Source: Tetrahymena elliotti 4EA
Taxonomy: Eukaryota; Ciliophora; Oligohymenophorea; Hymenostomatida; Tetrahymenidae
Length of the DNA stretch: 64,000 nt
Direction: 5' to 3'
Assembly (NCBI GenBank): GCA_000231825.2
Contig: JH720321.1
Coordinates: 686,761-750,760 of the forward strand
In this document: positions 40,364-53,813 of the stretch, in pieces
Position numbering within the stretch: the first letter of the stretch is position 1
Layout: each line of letters starts with the position of its first letter
The notes under the pieces: model-generated
Database searches by the model: none
What the model was told of the DNA's origin: nothing
What the model saw: only the letters and a program-made list of their open reading frames with translations
Made by a program: the position numbers and the translations under genes

Positions 40364-43300
40364 GAGGATGCGAAATCATTTTAGGTTATGAGACCCTGAG
40401 CAAAAAGGAAACATTAGAGTGAACTACAATAAAGATGTCAACAAACATAGGGAAAGATGAAACAAAATTTTAATAAAAATGAGCGTATTCAGATTTAAAA
40501 GATGCTTAAGACTTAATAAAAGAGAGCATGTTGAGAATTTGGTGGAAGGAGGAAAAGAAATTAGAGTTGAAGATGAAAAATAAGAGAGAATAAACTGAGT
40601 ATTTTTTAAGTTTTATATATCTATATTGCTACTTGCTTATATATTTTGTATGGATACTACTGAGTTTGTCGATGATTAACAAGGATGCTCGCTATCTTCT
40701 GAATTTAATAATTAATTTTTATTTATTTTTCTTAATATTTATTATTACAATTAATTAATTTTTATATTATTTCTTTTCAAATAAATTATTTATCTGTTCA
40801 TTCACTTCACTGCTACCTAACTCTATCATACAAACTCTCTCAATCTATCTATCTATCTATCTATCTATTTATCTATCAATTTACCTTGCTTGCTACTCTA
40901 CTTTCATAATTCCTCTTCTCCTTCTTTTTTTTCTTCTTCTTTTAAGAGGAGAATCCCTCCTATCTTTTACTTCCTTCCTCATAATCAGATTTATTTCATT
41001 TTTATATAATTAATTTTCCTGCTTATTTTTTACATTCATAAAGTAATGAATTAATTTGTTTCATCTTCCAATTCAGCTCAGCCGAACTTGCTTGCATCGA
41101 AATTAAAATGAATAAAGCCTATTGAACATTTTTGTAAATTTATTTTAAAATTCATGTATGTTTACAATTATTTTTCAATTTATTCAAACTTATTTGAATA
41201 TTTTAATTTGGATAACCAAAATATTGAAACCTTTACAATATTATTCTAAAATAAAATTAGAAAATCAAATTATTTTAATTTCAATTTTTAGCTATTTTTC
41301 ATGGTGCTTTTATTTATAGAAATTTGCCGACTATCTTTTGACTTTCCAAAAATAAAATGCTTTAAAGCTGAAATATAAATAATATAGAAAAAGGAAAAAA
41401 TTTTGAAATTGGCTTCTATATAAACTTCTATAAAAATCCTAATTTATCAAGTTTTGTGTAATATTGTGTTAGTTTTCTATACAATAAATGTTATTGTAAT
41501 CATATACCCAATAAAATCCAAGGAAACAAGATTTTATAATATTATCTCATAATAAAAATTAATAAAATGAGATTAGGCTTTAGAAATAAATTGTTTACTA
41601 AATAATACATTATTATTTAAAAAGAAAACTGCAAAAATTTAAAATTATTATGATAAATAAGTTAGAATATCTACTCTAATTTACAGTTTTAATTTGAATT
41701 TTTTTTTTTTTGTAAAAACTTCTAACGCATTTAAGTTAAATTTAAAGCATTACTTTTCTTTATTATTGATAAATTATTCTTAGTACTATTTAATTAAAAT
41801 TTTAAATGATTAAGTGCGTACATATATAAATTTTCACTCAGCCTAGTCCAATTTTCTAAGATATTAAAATAAAAATTTTTAATAAGAGGTGTTGCTGCTG
41901 CAAGCAACAGTAAATAATTCAAAAAATCTACAAAATATGAGCAATAAATTATAGACACTTCTCAATACATAAATAAAAATAGATAATTTTTCTTCTGTGT
42001 CTATGATAAAAGAATAAGCTTGATTGGTTTATTTTAAACTAATATAATTCTAATTGATATAAAAAATTACACATTACTAATTATGTTAAAATGATAAAAA
42101 TAAATTCAAGTTTTTAATAACAGAAATGATTGATTCTTCTAAATTAAGAAAGAAAAAAATTGTCTATAACTTTTAAAATATAACCTATTTAACGCATCTA
42201 CTTAACTCATAAAAGCAATTTTAAAAGCTTTTCTTCATTCTAAAAATCAAAATGAATTTTTTATCAAAAGAAGTAATCTTATTTCCATAAAACAATAAGA
42301 CTTATTGTGTTTTTTGCTTAAAAAAAACACATGCTTGAATCTAGTAATATTTTTCTTTTTGCGTTAAAATGTAAAAGCAAATACTTAATTTTGATTACAT
42401 TATTAAGAGAATATATTAAATAATTTAATTACTTCCTTCCTTGAAAAACTTTTTTTAATAATATAATAATTAATAAAATTCTTTATATTTTAAATCAGGA
42501 ACAGCGCCTTTTCTGATTTATAATTTTAATTAAATAATGTTATTCGATCAAATAATGTCTTTACATGATTTAGAAGTTACAAAAATTCCTACATTTTGGA
42601 ATTTGTTTTGCTTAAATAATATTTTAAAAAATTCAATTCATTTCAGTCTATTTTCAGTTAAAAATATTTTGAGCTTTATTTAAATGATTTTAATTTTCTT
42701 TTGTTCTTTCTACTTTTTAATAAAAAATTAAATTCGAGAATTAGTGAAATTTGATGGATTTTTGAAGAAATAACAATTTTTTACATTATTTTCTAAAAAT
42801 TGTATTGTAAAAATATTGAAGATTTTTTTTAGAAATTATTTTGATAAAAGTTAGCTTTTTATTGATTTTCTTTTACATACAAAGAATTATTTTTTAAAAA
42901 AACAAAAGATAAAAGATAATGTCAAAATATTAAAATTATTATTTAAATAAATTTTATTTAAACTTTAATCTTATGATTGATTGATTCATTAAGTTTCCAA
43001 TCAAAATAGTATTTATTTTTAAAAAAATTAATTAACTAAATATTTTTATAAAAAATTAAAACATATTTTATTCAAATCAATATTTATTTCAAAATAGATA
43101 GAAAGTAGTTGTTTAGTTTTTATTTTTTAATTAAATTTTTAAATAAAATAAAGTGGATTGCAAAAATTTTTTAAATCAAAATATTAATTGAGTGTTGAAA
43201 TATTTGGAGATAGTTTAAATTTCTTTAATTTATTTAACTTAAAAATTATTTATTTTTTTTTACAAAATTTGTATTGTAAAATTATCTTAAAACATTTTTA

Positions 43301-43600
43301 TTTTATAACATAATCTGATAAAGTGTAATTCAATGGTAAGAAAAATAAATTTAAGCTGAGAGTAAAATATTAATAAAATTTGTTGATAACTTTAGATAAA
43401 TTTATTATTTCTGTTTTTGCATTATTTTTTTTTTGGTTTATAACAAAATTTATAATTTTTACCATTAATTATTAACCTTTGCTTATATCTTAATAAATAA
43501 AAACCAAGTATTTTTTTTTTGGAATTGCAAATTTAATAAAGTTAACAACTATTTTCTATCTTCTGCATAAAACTTAAACAATTAAATAGTAAATATACCA
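40364..43600. other. Long AT-rich intergenic stretch
   Basis: Divergent promoter region of 3.2 kb between the MAP kinase and the coiled-coil gene. No supported gene. 40364-40600 is less AT-rich and purine-rich, probably the kinase 5' leader. A TCTA microsatellite lies near 40835-40880, and a small hairpin GTTGCT/AGCAAC near 41890-41910. Confidence 0.5.
40833..40880. repeat. TCTA tetranucleotide microsatellite
   Basis: About ten imperfect TCTA units in a run, in intergenic DNA. Confidence 0.8.
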
Positions 43601-46245
43601 ATGTCTTCTTAAAGCTAGGAAGTTGCTTTTAATAATGGTAATCATTTTATTATTGTTAGTGGTATAGAATAAATCCAACTTTTCAAATGAAATAACTTGA
43701 AATTTTTGATATAACAATATATTTATTTAAGATAAAATTCATTTTTTTAAAAAAATAATATCAATAGAGCCAGCAAAATAGCTACTTCCATCTCAATTAA
43801 ATGTTGAAAGCTAGCAGCTTTTTTAGTTTGATTTGAATTTTGACTCATTGAAAAAATATCTGAACAATATTGCAAATACAATAAATCAACATGCTTAGTT
43901 AATCAACGGATTGCAAAATGATGTCTAAAATAAAATATTAACAAAGATTTTACCTGATAATTATAAATCTTTACACGAGGGAATGAATTTTGCCAATAAT
44001 GATATGGTTTCTAATTTAAAAAGAGACATAGGAAAGCTACTTAAGGTAGAAAATAACCCTTAAACTTAAGATTTAAATAAGCTTGCAAATAAATTGGCTA
44101 TGCTTACATAGTTATCTTGTTCTGATTCTCTAAGAACATAATAATTAGAGGCTAAAGTAGCTAAATTAGAGGATTTAATATCAGAGAAAGTTAGTAAAGA
44201 TGAACTTAAAGATAAACATTCTAAGCTTAAGTTAAGTGTATAAAATGATTTATCAGAAAATAAAACATATTTTGAAAAAAAAATATATGAGTTAGAGAAA
44301 AAATTACTTATTTAATTGAATACTTATGATGATAAAATAAGTGATGTGGAAAAGAATACTTTATGGCGTATTTAAGACTGCGAAGAAATAATTAAAAAGA
44401 GGGTTACTCAAGATTATGTTGATAATTCATTCTCAGCATTTTAAGAAAAGATCATTAGAGATGTAATAATCACTAAACTATAATTTTATTAGATTAAAAC
44501 CGTTTTATTATTTTTTTGTATAGATGAAGGCAAACATAGCTGGAGACAGTGAAAGAATTGACTCAATTTAATAGGATTTAGCTTTTAAAATTAAAATGTT
44601 GTAAGAAAATTTTACTGAAAAATAAAATAGCTTGAAATAAAATTTAAAAGAGCTTGATGACAAGTAAATTAATTTTCATATTCTCATAAAATTATTCAAA
44701 TATTTGTTTTAAAAGGTTGGCAAAAAAAGCAATGATGAAAGATTTATTTGATGAATTCAATAAGTAGAATAATATAAATCTTAATGAATTGAGAAAAAAA
44801 GTGGCTGTGTTGGAAAAATAAGCTGAAAATTCTTAAGATATTGAGAGAATACAATAAAAAATTAAATTTTTAGAAGAATTTACTAAATAAATCATTCAAG
44901 ATTTTGTAAAAATGTTTAATATTTAATATATTTTTCATACATTTTTTTTAATTAAAAGGATAATAGATTTGCAGATTTGCTACCTAAGGCTGTTAAAAGT
45001 GGATCAGGAGTTGCAGATGGCAACTTTTCATGGTTAAGTCCTCATAAAATATGTGAAATTGAGACAAATATTAAACGTTGTTCAACAGAAAACAAAAGAC
45101 TAAGAGAGGACTATGAAGATTATAAAAAAGTAAATTATCATCTATTGAAAAATAAATAAATAAATAGGAATTGTTTTTTTAAATTTATTTTAGGCAGTTG
45201 ATATGAAAATTCAGCATTTTGAAATGTCTTAATTTGAAAAGGAAAAGCAGGGGCCAAACTTAAATTTAGGTATAAAATAAACCAAAAAATAAGCTTTAAA
45301 TTATTCTTTAATAAAATAGAGTTAATAGTGAAGGAGTTGTAAGATTAAATATAATCACAACTATCCAAAGTAGATGATGGAAAAGCAGCTAAGTTTGAAA
45401 TGGAGAGGATGTAAAAAAGAATAGAATCTTTTAAAGACTTAGAAAGGAGAGTTTAGAAGTTTATGAGAGATATAGATATTAATGGAATTCAAAGGTAATT
45501 AAAATGTAAAGCTGAAGGGGAAGATGTCTTAAAAGATTTTGCAATTGTGGATAGTAAAATAAATAATAACATTGAGTCAATATAATTTATGAGAAAAGAT
45601 TTGGATAACATGCTAGTCCTCTATAAAAAAATTATGCAAATTTTATAACAAACCAATTTAAATGATTAAAACTCTATGGCTATACTTACAACAAAAAAAT
45701 TACACAGCATTTAAAATCTAAATTGCTTAAGCTGTGGAACACATAGAAAATAGTCATCAGCCAATAAAATATCATCCTCCTAAGTAAATTTATTTAATTT
45801 ATTACAAAGACTTTTACTTTAATTTTGGATGATTTTAAAATGCAATAAATAAACAAATATCTATGTTTTGATATTTTAACTATTTTTAGAGTAATTAAAG
45901 AAGATATTACCCAATCAATTATTTTTTATTTTCTTAGAAGTATATTTTTTAATTAAAATAAATGAGAGTTACTTTTATTCATAAGTTATGTACATATAGT
46001 CTATTTTTTTATCCATGTATTTTTATAAATTAATAACATTTCTTTTTAAAAACTAGATTAAATTAAACACTGATTTATGTAATACATCAATAAGCGGTGA
46101 TAATACTAATGTTACTAATGCTTTTACAGCTACTGGAAGCAATTTTACAAACAATATGCAAATTTAAAAAGTATAAATAATAGACAGTAGACCAAAAAGA
46201 AGTAATTCTACAAGTAAGTTAAGACCATACAGTGCAAGAAAGTGA
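43601..46245 (+). CDS. Coiled-coil protein, eight exons, unknown family
   Basis: Exons 43601-43637, 43768-44462, 44524-44663, 44716-44905, 44959-45129, 45194-45269, 45320-45783 and 46057-46245 join in consistent phase to 654 codons (653 residues), all with GT...AG borders. The protein is almost wholly charged and Leu/Lys/Glu/Gln-rich with heptad-like stretches (residues about 80-320 and 420-560), so a long coiled coil. Near the C-terminus is a short Cys pair motif CLSCGTHRK, and the protein ends RPYSARK. That layout loosely recalls ciliary QRICH2-type proteins (DUF4795), but I would not assign it. A structural or axonemal role is only a guess. Confidence 0.75.
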
Positions 46246-47132
46246 AAACATTTCACTCATTTTTAAATCTATATATTTTTAATTTTTAATACTACCTATC
46301 AAATTATATTTTTATGTTTATAGACATTTATTTTACAATTAATTATGAAATTTATTTTTATCATTTTTATTTTTTGAATAAAATTTTATGATCTCTTAAA
46401 AATTTTGATTAAAATTATTTTTCAGATTAAAATTTAAATAAAAAATAAATTGTATGGATGGTTAAATATATAAAGTAAAATTAAAAGAAAAGATAATTAA
46501 TTATGATTAATTGACTTAAGTTATAAACTAAAGCCAAAAGCAATTACTATTTTGAGTAAATTTATGATTAAGATTGAAAAATAATAATTTAAACATTAAA
46601 AAATAAAATCCTTAAAATTAATCAGTAAAATATTCTGAAAACACAAAAAATAATTCAAAGATAAAATTTAAAGAAGGATATAAAAATGTAAACAAATAAT
46701 TAGGGGAAATACAAAAGATTAGATTGTGAATTTGTTTGTTAGGAAGTTAGATTTTTGTTCATCATAAATAGTGTAATCAAATTAATTGAAAGAAAATAGC
46801 TACCACAAGTGATAGTAGTAATTGCATTATATTAAACATATTTTTTTATAAAAACACATGAAATTTATTTACTAGTTTTTGAGGAAAAGCTGAAAGTTTC
46901 AGTTGGTCTTTCATTCAAAGGAAACAACAGCATAACAAATTGTAAGAAGAAGACTGAATTTGAAAATACTATACTAATTAGTTTAATTATTTTACCATGA
47001 ACTCTTATTTTTTATAAATAAATAAAATAAGTAATTAGATTGATTGATTAATAGTGATTCGCGAAATATTAAATAAAAATATTTGTAATTATTAAGCAAT
47101 AAATTAGCTAAGAAAATTTTAATTTACTCTAT
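46246..47132. other. AT-rich spacer
   Basis: No gene seen. It lies between two plus-strand genes and should hold the 3' end of one and the promoter of the other. Confidence 0.5.
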
Positions 47133-50100
47133 ATGAGAAGCAAAAATAAGGGAGAAAGCGACAATAAATAGAAGGCTGGTTTAGTTAAGAATGCATCTCA
47201 TTCTCTTACAAAAAATCCTCCAAAACAATAAGAAAACCCCATAAAAGTTGATAAAAATGAAGTAACTCATTCATTTTACTCTTTAAAATATAAAGTTGAT
47301 AGCTGAATTGCCATTTAATTCTTTTTTAGACTATGCAATTGGCTATCAGTAATAATCCTAAACTAATTATATTTCTATATATATGTAAAAAAAAATAAAT
47401 AAAGAGGATATTAAAGAAAATTGAGAACTTTGCTACTGTTGAGGATAAGGATGTGAGAGTGATAAATTAGTCTGTGCTTGACCACATTAACATGCATCTG
47501 AATAAGCACCACTACTTTTCAAAAGACCTACAACTAGAGTAAATACTATAGATACATAAATTGATAATTTTATATTACTTTTCTTTGATAAAGAGTATTT
47601 AACTTTTGATAAAAAGAAGTGTTTTTTGTGAATTATAATACTTACAATTAATTAGCATAATTAAAGCTCAATCTTATCTTTAATAAATTTTATAAATAAA
47701 TGGTAATAACTTTCAAAAACTAATATGCTTACTGCCATGATATAAACGAATAAAATATAACTTTTATAGAAGTATTTTGATTCTCTTTTTTCTTTGAATT
47801 ATTGACTGAAAAACTAATTTATCTGACTTAGACTTAACGAAATATTAATATTTCTTTTTATTAAAATAGGGATAATAACGTTAAGTTATCAAGAAGTATG
47901 ATTAGCTCTCCTAAGCACTTTGGAGTTCAGTAAAAGCCAAGACATTTGTAGAAGCATTAAAGGGTTGTTTCTGCTTTAGCGAATGATGCTTCTATGTTTG
48001 AAAGATTTTATGATGAAAGAAAATTAATAGATGATAATAGTCTAATTGAATCTAATTTAAAAGAAAATGTTAAAGAAAGCCCATTGCTAAATCAAAATTG
48101 GAATAATTAAAGTAATAACTAGAATAATTTTACTACTATCTCTATTGATTTGGACAATTAAAAAGAAAACAAAGGAGATGTCTAATGCAAATAGGATTAG
48201 TTTATTGGCTTTGATTGTAATAAGGAATAGAGTTATAGAACAGAATTTAATTAATAAATGAATTTAGACAGCAATTATTTTTACCAAAATTAAAATGTAA
48301 GAGGTTATTTTCGCAGGGAGTAATATTAAGAAAAAGAAAATAGGAAATACAAAGACAGGGAGTTAGTTAGTATTTGGCAGCAATAAATTGTAGAAAAAAA
48401 GATGAAGCAAGAATAAAATAATTTTAAGACCAAGTTTAACATGTAAAATGTAAATGATGATACAAGATTTTACTAAGGTAGCAATTCATAAAATAGGATG
48501 ATTATTAAGCGCAAGAATAGTATTTCTGTTTAGTGTGAAAAAGATATAGCTGCTAATACATCTAGTACTACTGATAATAGTAATACTACTAATAATAATA
48601 CTACTTAGACTAGTCTATTTATTTCTAAAAATAAACAAGATGATAATAATGGGAATGCTAAGGGAGAAAATGATAAATAAATATTTCAATATCATAATAT
48701 ATTTAATCTTCAAAGGTCTCAATCTTTAGAATAGAAATTGAATGATGACTATGATTCTAAAAATGAAACTGCAAACTTTAAGCCTTAAGATTTTGAAAAT
48801 GCTTCAGACAATGAAAAGTGCCTAAATTAAAAATAATAAGCTTAAAATATTTCTTCATAGATTATATAATACTCAAAACCTTATACTTCTTAGTCTATTT
48901 CACCAAAAATAGGTTAAAAGTCTCGTAATGCTTCCTCTCATACAGCTGTGAGTAATGATAAAATAAATTACAATTAATCCCAAAACAACACTAATGATAA
49001 CTCGTTTGCATACGCAAACAATACTACCTTTTCTAATAATAACTCATTTGTTGATGAATAACAATATCAACAATAAGTAATAGCTCAAATCTCTAGAAAT
49101 TGTTAAAAAAATGTTTTTTAGAATAAGAACATGAATAAAATGAGTATTTTAAATCAGCAATCAAACAATTAAACCATTTAAAACACTAACAATAATGAAG
49201 TATCTCATCAAATAATTAAATAAAAGCTAAAATAAAATTAAAACTAAAGTAGCTTAATCTCTTAACACAGAAATAGTAGCAGCTCAGAGGTAGTAAAAGG
49301 AAGAATTCGTCTTTCTCCAATTTCTAAATACCCTCAAGCTATTTAGAATGCATAATAAAATCAAGCAAATTAATAATACAATTCATTCTTAAATGAGCTT
49401 CAAGAATACAAAATTTGTAATGGAGCAGATTAACTAAGTAGTGATGTCTCTGCAAAAAATTAAAAATAATCTATAGTTACTGATGATAACTCAACTGAAA
49501 TGAACTCAATAGACCAGAAATCTCAATTAAACTAAAATCGTTAGAATTCATAACAAAAAAAAGTAAAAAAGAACGAAGCAGATTGCCTGAGACAAAATAA
49601 TTCTATGTGTTGTGATAACAGAGTCTAATAAGGTCGCTTACGTATAAATAATTCTTGTAACAAATAATATCTAGCTTCAGAGGGTAATTAATGTTCTGAT
49701 ACAAACGAGTAATACATATACTCCATTTGTTCTTATTAAGCCAGAAGAAAAAGTGATGATCATCTTGAAATAATGCAAATATCTTCTAAAAAACTACAAA
49801 ATCAAGGATTTGTTGAATCTAATCCTTCTGACCAAAAAAATGTAAATTATTTTTAAATTAAATAATCAAATAGTAATTTTATAACAATTATTAGCAAAAT
49901 GAAGAGAACAAGCAGTAAAAAATCAACATAAAAAATGAAAAATCAAACAAATAATTCAACTAAGGTAGTTTTAAATTCCTTTATAATTTTAACTAAAATT
50001 TAATCTATTAAAATAATAGATTATAGCTTCTATATTTAGAATCAGCATCAAAGTGAATCCAAAAAAATTTAACTTCAAACTGCCTAAAAAGGGTCAAAAG

Positions 50101-51415
50101 TAAAAAAATTTTAACAAATCAATATATACTAAATACAGTTCTTTTATAATTAAAGGAGAATCATAAGGGAGTATAATCGAAAATAAGAGCAAGTACTGCA
50201 AACACAAGTATTTAAAAAAGAGTAAATCAAGAGAAATTACCAAACTAATAAAAATCTAATAATATAGATTAATAGAAAAATCAATAAGAAGTGTAACCAT
50301 TAGGAGGAGTTTTTTACAATAAGGAAGATAATATTTATACTTTTTATAATGGAGATTCTTCCCATAAGAACCTACAAATAACAGAAGCTAGCCCTGATTA
50401 ATAAAATCCACAAGAGGATACATTTTTTGAAAAAAATGATTAAAAGATGATAAAAGAAAATGCATCTTCTTAAGATGTTATTTTTTATCAGTAAAGTAAT
50501 TAAAACAAAAGAAAATTATAAAATAAAACTTAATCAGAAAAAAAATCCAATGAGCCATCAGCTTTATAAATTAAGGCTTTGTAGAATTCTTCTGTCAATG
50601 AGTTTTTAAATGATAATCAATTAAAAAATTTCCCATCTGCATAAGCTTCATTGCTTACTAAATAGGATCTCTCAAAAGATCTTTAAAAGTACAATTACTT
50701 TGTAGATTTTGAAAGATCTGATTCAAGTATTAATAAAAAAAATATTAGCAATAAATAATAAGTTTTAACCTAGCCTGCAGAGAACGAAAACATTTACAGC
50801 AGTTTTAATAAATCACTTTTTAATAAAGACAGCTAAAGATTATAATATGCCAATTAGTAAAGTAAGTCTTAATTTAACTCTTGTTGCAATAGCCCTTTCT
50901 AAGATAATAGAATACAAAGCTTTAAGTAATTAGATAAAATGGTAAACCCATTTCATTTTGATGGATAGTAAAGCCAAAAATAAGTAGAACAACAATTAAA
51001 TATAATAAACAATTAGTAATAGATAAATAGGATCACTACAACTCAAAATTAATAAAGGAATACTAGAAGTATTAGCAATCATTGCCAATAATTACAATTC
51101 TACTAAAATAATATGCCAGCATAATAAATTTAAAATTAGCTTTTAAAATAAAATAGCTCACAAATTAATAATAACTAAAGCAATTTATACCTAGATTTAA
51201 AATCACAAAAATCTCTGTGGTCTGACATAAGTTAAGTTGAGAATTCCTTTATTAAGCTAGCAGATAAAACACTTTGCTCTAATAATCAACAATAAAACTA
51301 CTCATAAAATAAAAACTTATAAATTCCTTAAATGAGATAAAAGTTCCCAAGAGATGTGTTTACACCTAATGTATCAGTAATGAGAAAAAAGCTTAGCCAA
51401 AATAACCAACAATGA
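47133..51415 (+). CDS. Asn/Gln-rich low-complexity protein, five exons
   Basis: Exons 47133-47294, 47330-47538, 47870-49964, 50040-50099 and 50156-51415 join in phase to 1262 codons (1261 residues). The first intron (35 nt) is short and begins GTTGAT, an unusual donor; the 56-nt intron at 50100-50155 is clear because the frame otherwise meets TGA. The first 125 residues form a mixed, possibly folded Lys/Leu-rich segment (VRVINQSVLDHINMHLNKHH). The remaining 1100 residues are dominated by Asn, Gln, Ser and Lys with many short homopolymers. No enzyme motif, signal peptide or membrane span is visible. Such composition is common in ciliates and compatible with a disordered or prion-like region. 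Function unknown. Confidence 0.75.
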
Positions 51416-52577
51416 TCATCACTCAAAATTTAAAAAAACTTAAATAGAGTAATATTTATAAAAACATAAGAATTATAAAAAATAAAGGTCTATTATGAAA
51501 ATAAATAAAATTTAATAAAATTGAAACTATTTTGTTCTCAAAATTAAATAAATAAACACAAATAATAACCTAATAACAAATAATAAATTATTATATAAAT
51601 ATTTATAAACTATAAATTTATTTATTACCTCAATATATATAAAATATTAAAGTTATATATCTAAAATACCATAATTTTAAAAAATTTAGTTGAACAACTT
51701 TATTTTAATTAAAAAATCCTTTCTTCATTTAATATCATAATTATTATCCACAAATAATTTATAAAAATATTAAAAACAAACAAAAAAATCAGGATTTGAA
51801 AGGAATAAAATAATTTTTAATGCTTCATAATTTAGTTTATTTCAAAAAATAAAAATTTGTGTATTTGTAAAGTTGAGGTTTTAAGAGAGTGTTTTTCCTT
51901 TGATTATCAATTTTTATATTTTTATATTCAATTAGATTGATTTTTGTATTTAATTTTAAGAAGAAAACTTTTTATTTTAAAATACTGTGATAAATTCGAC
52001 ACGACTTCTTATTGAAGTCACTAATGACTACTGTAGAACTATGAATAAAATTATATTTAGCAAATTTATGGAATATATTGATCCTACCCTATAGAAGATG
52101 ATCTCTATCCTAAAAATCTCCAACTTCCCCAGAGGATTATTTTTTTTAAAGCTTTTAATGTAAAATTAAAGAAATTCTTTAAATAGAATAAAATTTGTTG
52201 ATAAAAAACTTTGATGAGATTTAAAGATTTAAAATAGTCTTGCACATAAGTATTAATTACCATAAGGAATTTATTTTTTTATTATATTATTATTATTATT
52301 TTTAATCATTTTAGAAAATAATATTTGAATAAAATAGAATTTGATAAAGATTTTAATGAGAACTATTTACAATTTCTTAATAATATTTATAGGAAATAAA
52401 TCAATTAAATAATATATTCAAGCTTAAATTAAAGCTCTTTTTAGCCAGTTTATGCTATTTATATATTTGAGGTTTTATTTTAAACTAATTAGCTTATATT
52501 TTTTTAATTATTTTAGAAGCAAATTTAGTATGAATTAATTTGAACTAAATCAGAATCTTTTAATAATTTATAATCCT
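51416..52577. other. AT-rich spacer
   Basis: Convergent intergenic region. No gene seen; a TTA/ATT repeat lies near 52283-52300. Confidence 0.5.
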
Positions 52578-53813
52578 TCATTAAAGGCTTTTAGTTGGTG
52601 ATATTTAATATGCTTAGGACAGCTATGATTTTAAATGATGTATTATTAGTTATACTTCTTGTAATTGAGTTTCAAATATTCTTTATTACTCTACATTTTT
52701 AAGCTCTTCTTTTTTCAACTATTCATGAAGAGTTTTGTTATTTTTTTCTAGTAGGAGTTAAGATTCTCTTACCATTTCAAGCATTGTATTAGAAATCTTA
52801 ATTGTTTCAATTTCTTTTTGAAGTGATACTATTTTTATTTACTACTATTCATTTTCTGTTTTTAATTGTATCCTTGATCTTTCACATTCAAAGAGCTTAT
52901 TTTCTAAATCTTACACTATTTTGCTGTTTTGCTCAGCCTTTTGTGCCAAGCTTGTTTGTTTAATTTTACTTAAAGTTCTTTCAGTTTCTTTAATTTAAGA
53001 TTAGGATTGTTAATCTTCTCTACTATTAGAACGATTAGCTGTTAATCCATAGTAACTCTTGCAATTTTCAACTAAATTCTCAATTATATTTCTAACTCTG
53101 CTAACTTATTCTTTATGATCAAGCTACTTACTAATTGTAAAAACATCAACTATTCTAAATACACTCTCATCTACATAAAAGGTCATATTTCTTCTATTTG
53201 TATTATTTTAACCTCCCACTGATCTTTGTGGTGAGCTTGCTATTATTTAACTTCTTGATGTATTACTATTAACATTTTATATTAAGCAATTATTGTTAAA
53301 AATTTAAGATTGGCTTTGTATCTTTCCAGGAATATTTATTTGAGCATTTGCTTTAGTATTTGCATAGGATTCTCTTAAGCTTTTGAGTTTACTTTTGTCA
53401 TCTTAGCTCCCGTTTCTCTATGGGGATTAATGCTACTTCAAAGGGGGTTTTATAGTTGCTTAACCTTGTTATTGTTTTTATTTGCTGTTTCCTTCTACTA
53501 TTCCCTTTGTACCACTATTTGAAAATATATCATCCAATTTATCCTCTTGGGTTTTATTTTAATAATTTATAGCAGATTAATTATGACGTTTTGATGAGAA
53601 AGGAATTTCTGAAGAAGATGAAGAAGAGGAATCATTAAGATCTCTTTTATTCTTTGCAGAAAGTGATCTATCTCTTTGGTAAATATCGTTTTGAGAGGTG
53701 TTATTGTGCTTATAAGTAGAATCTTCTATGATATTACCATTTCGAGAAGAGAAGCTGCCACTTTTTTAACCGCTTCCCACAGTTGATTTCCATCTCTATA
53801 TTAAAGAATCCAT
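52578..53813 (-). CDS. Coiled-coil protein with Ser/Asn-rich N-terminus
   Basis: Single frame of 411 residues, ATG 53813 to TGA 52578. Residues 1-200 are polar and low-complexity (runs of Ser, Gln and Asn, several Arg/Lys). The segment about 200-250 (RNMTFYVDESVFRIVDVFTI) may be a small folded part. Residues about 270-395 are strongly charged with Leu/Ile heptads and form a coiled coil. Short motifs such as SSPQRS and SPTKS could be proline-directed phosphorylation sites, an inference only. No recognised family. Confidence 0.8.

Noticed and set aside
40479..40598. A 39-codon plus-strand frame upstream of the MAP kinase
   Set aside because: Short, overlapped by another open frame, and located in the likely kinase 5' leader.
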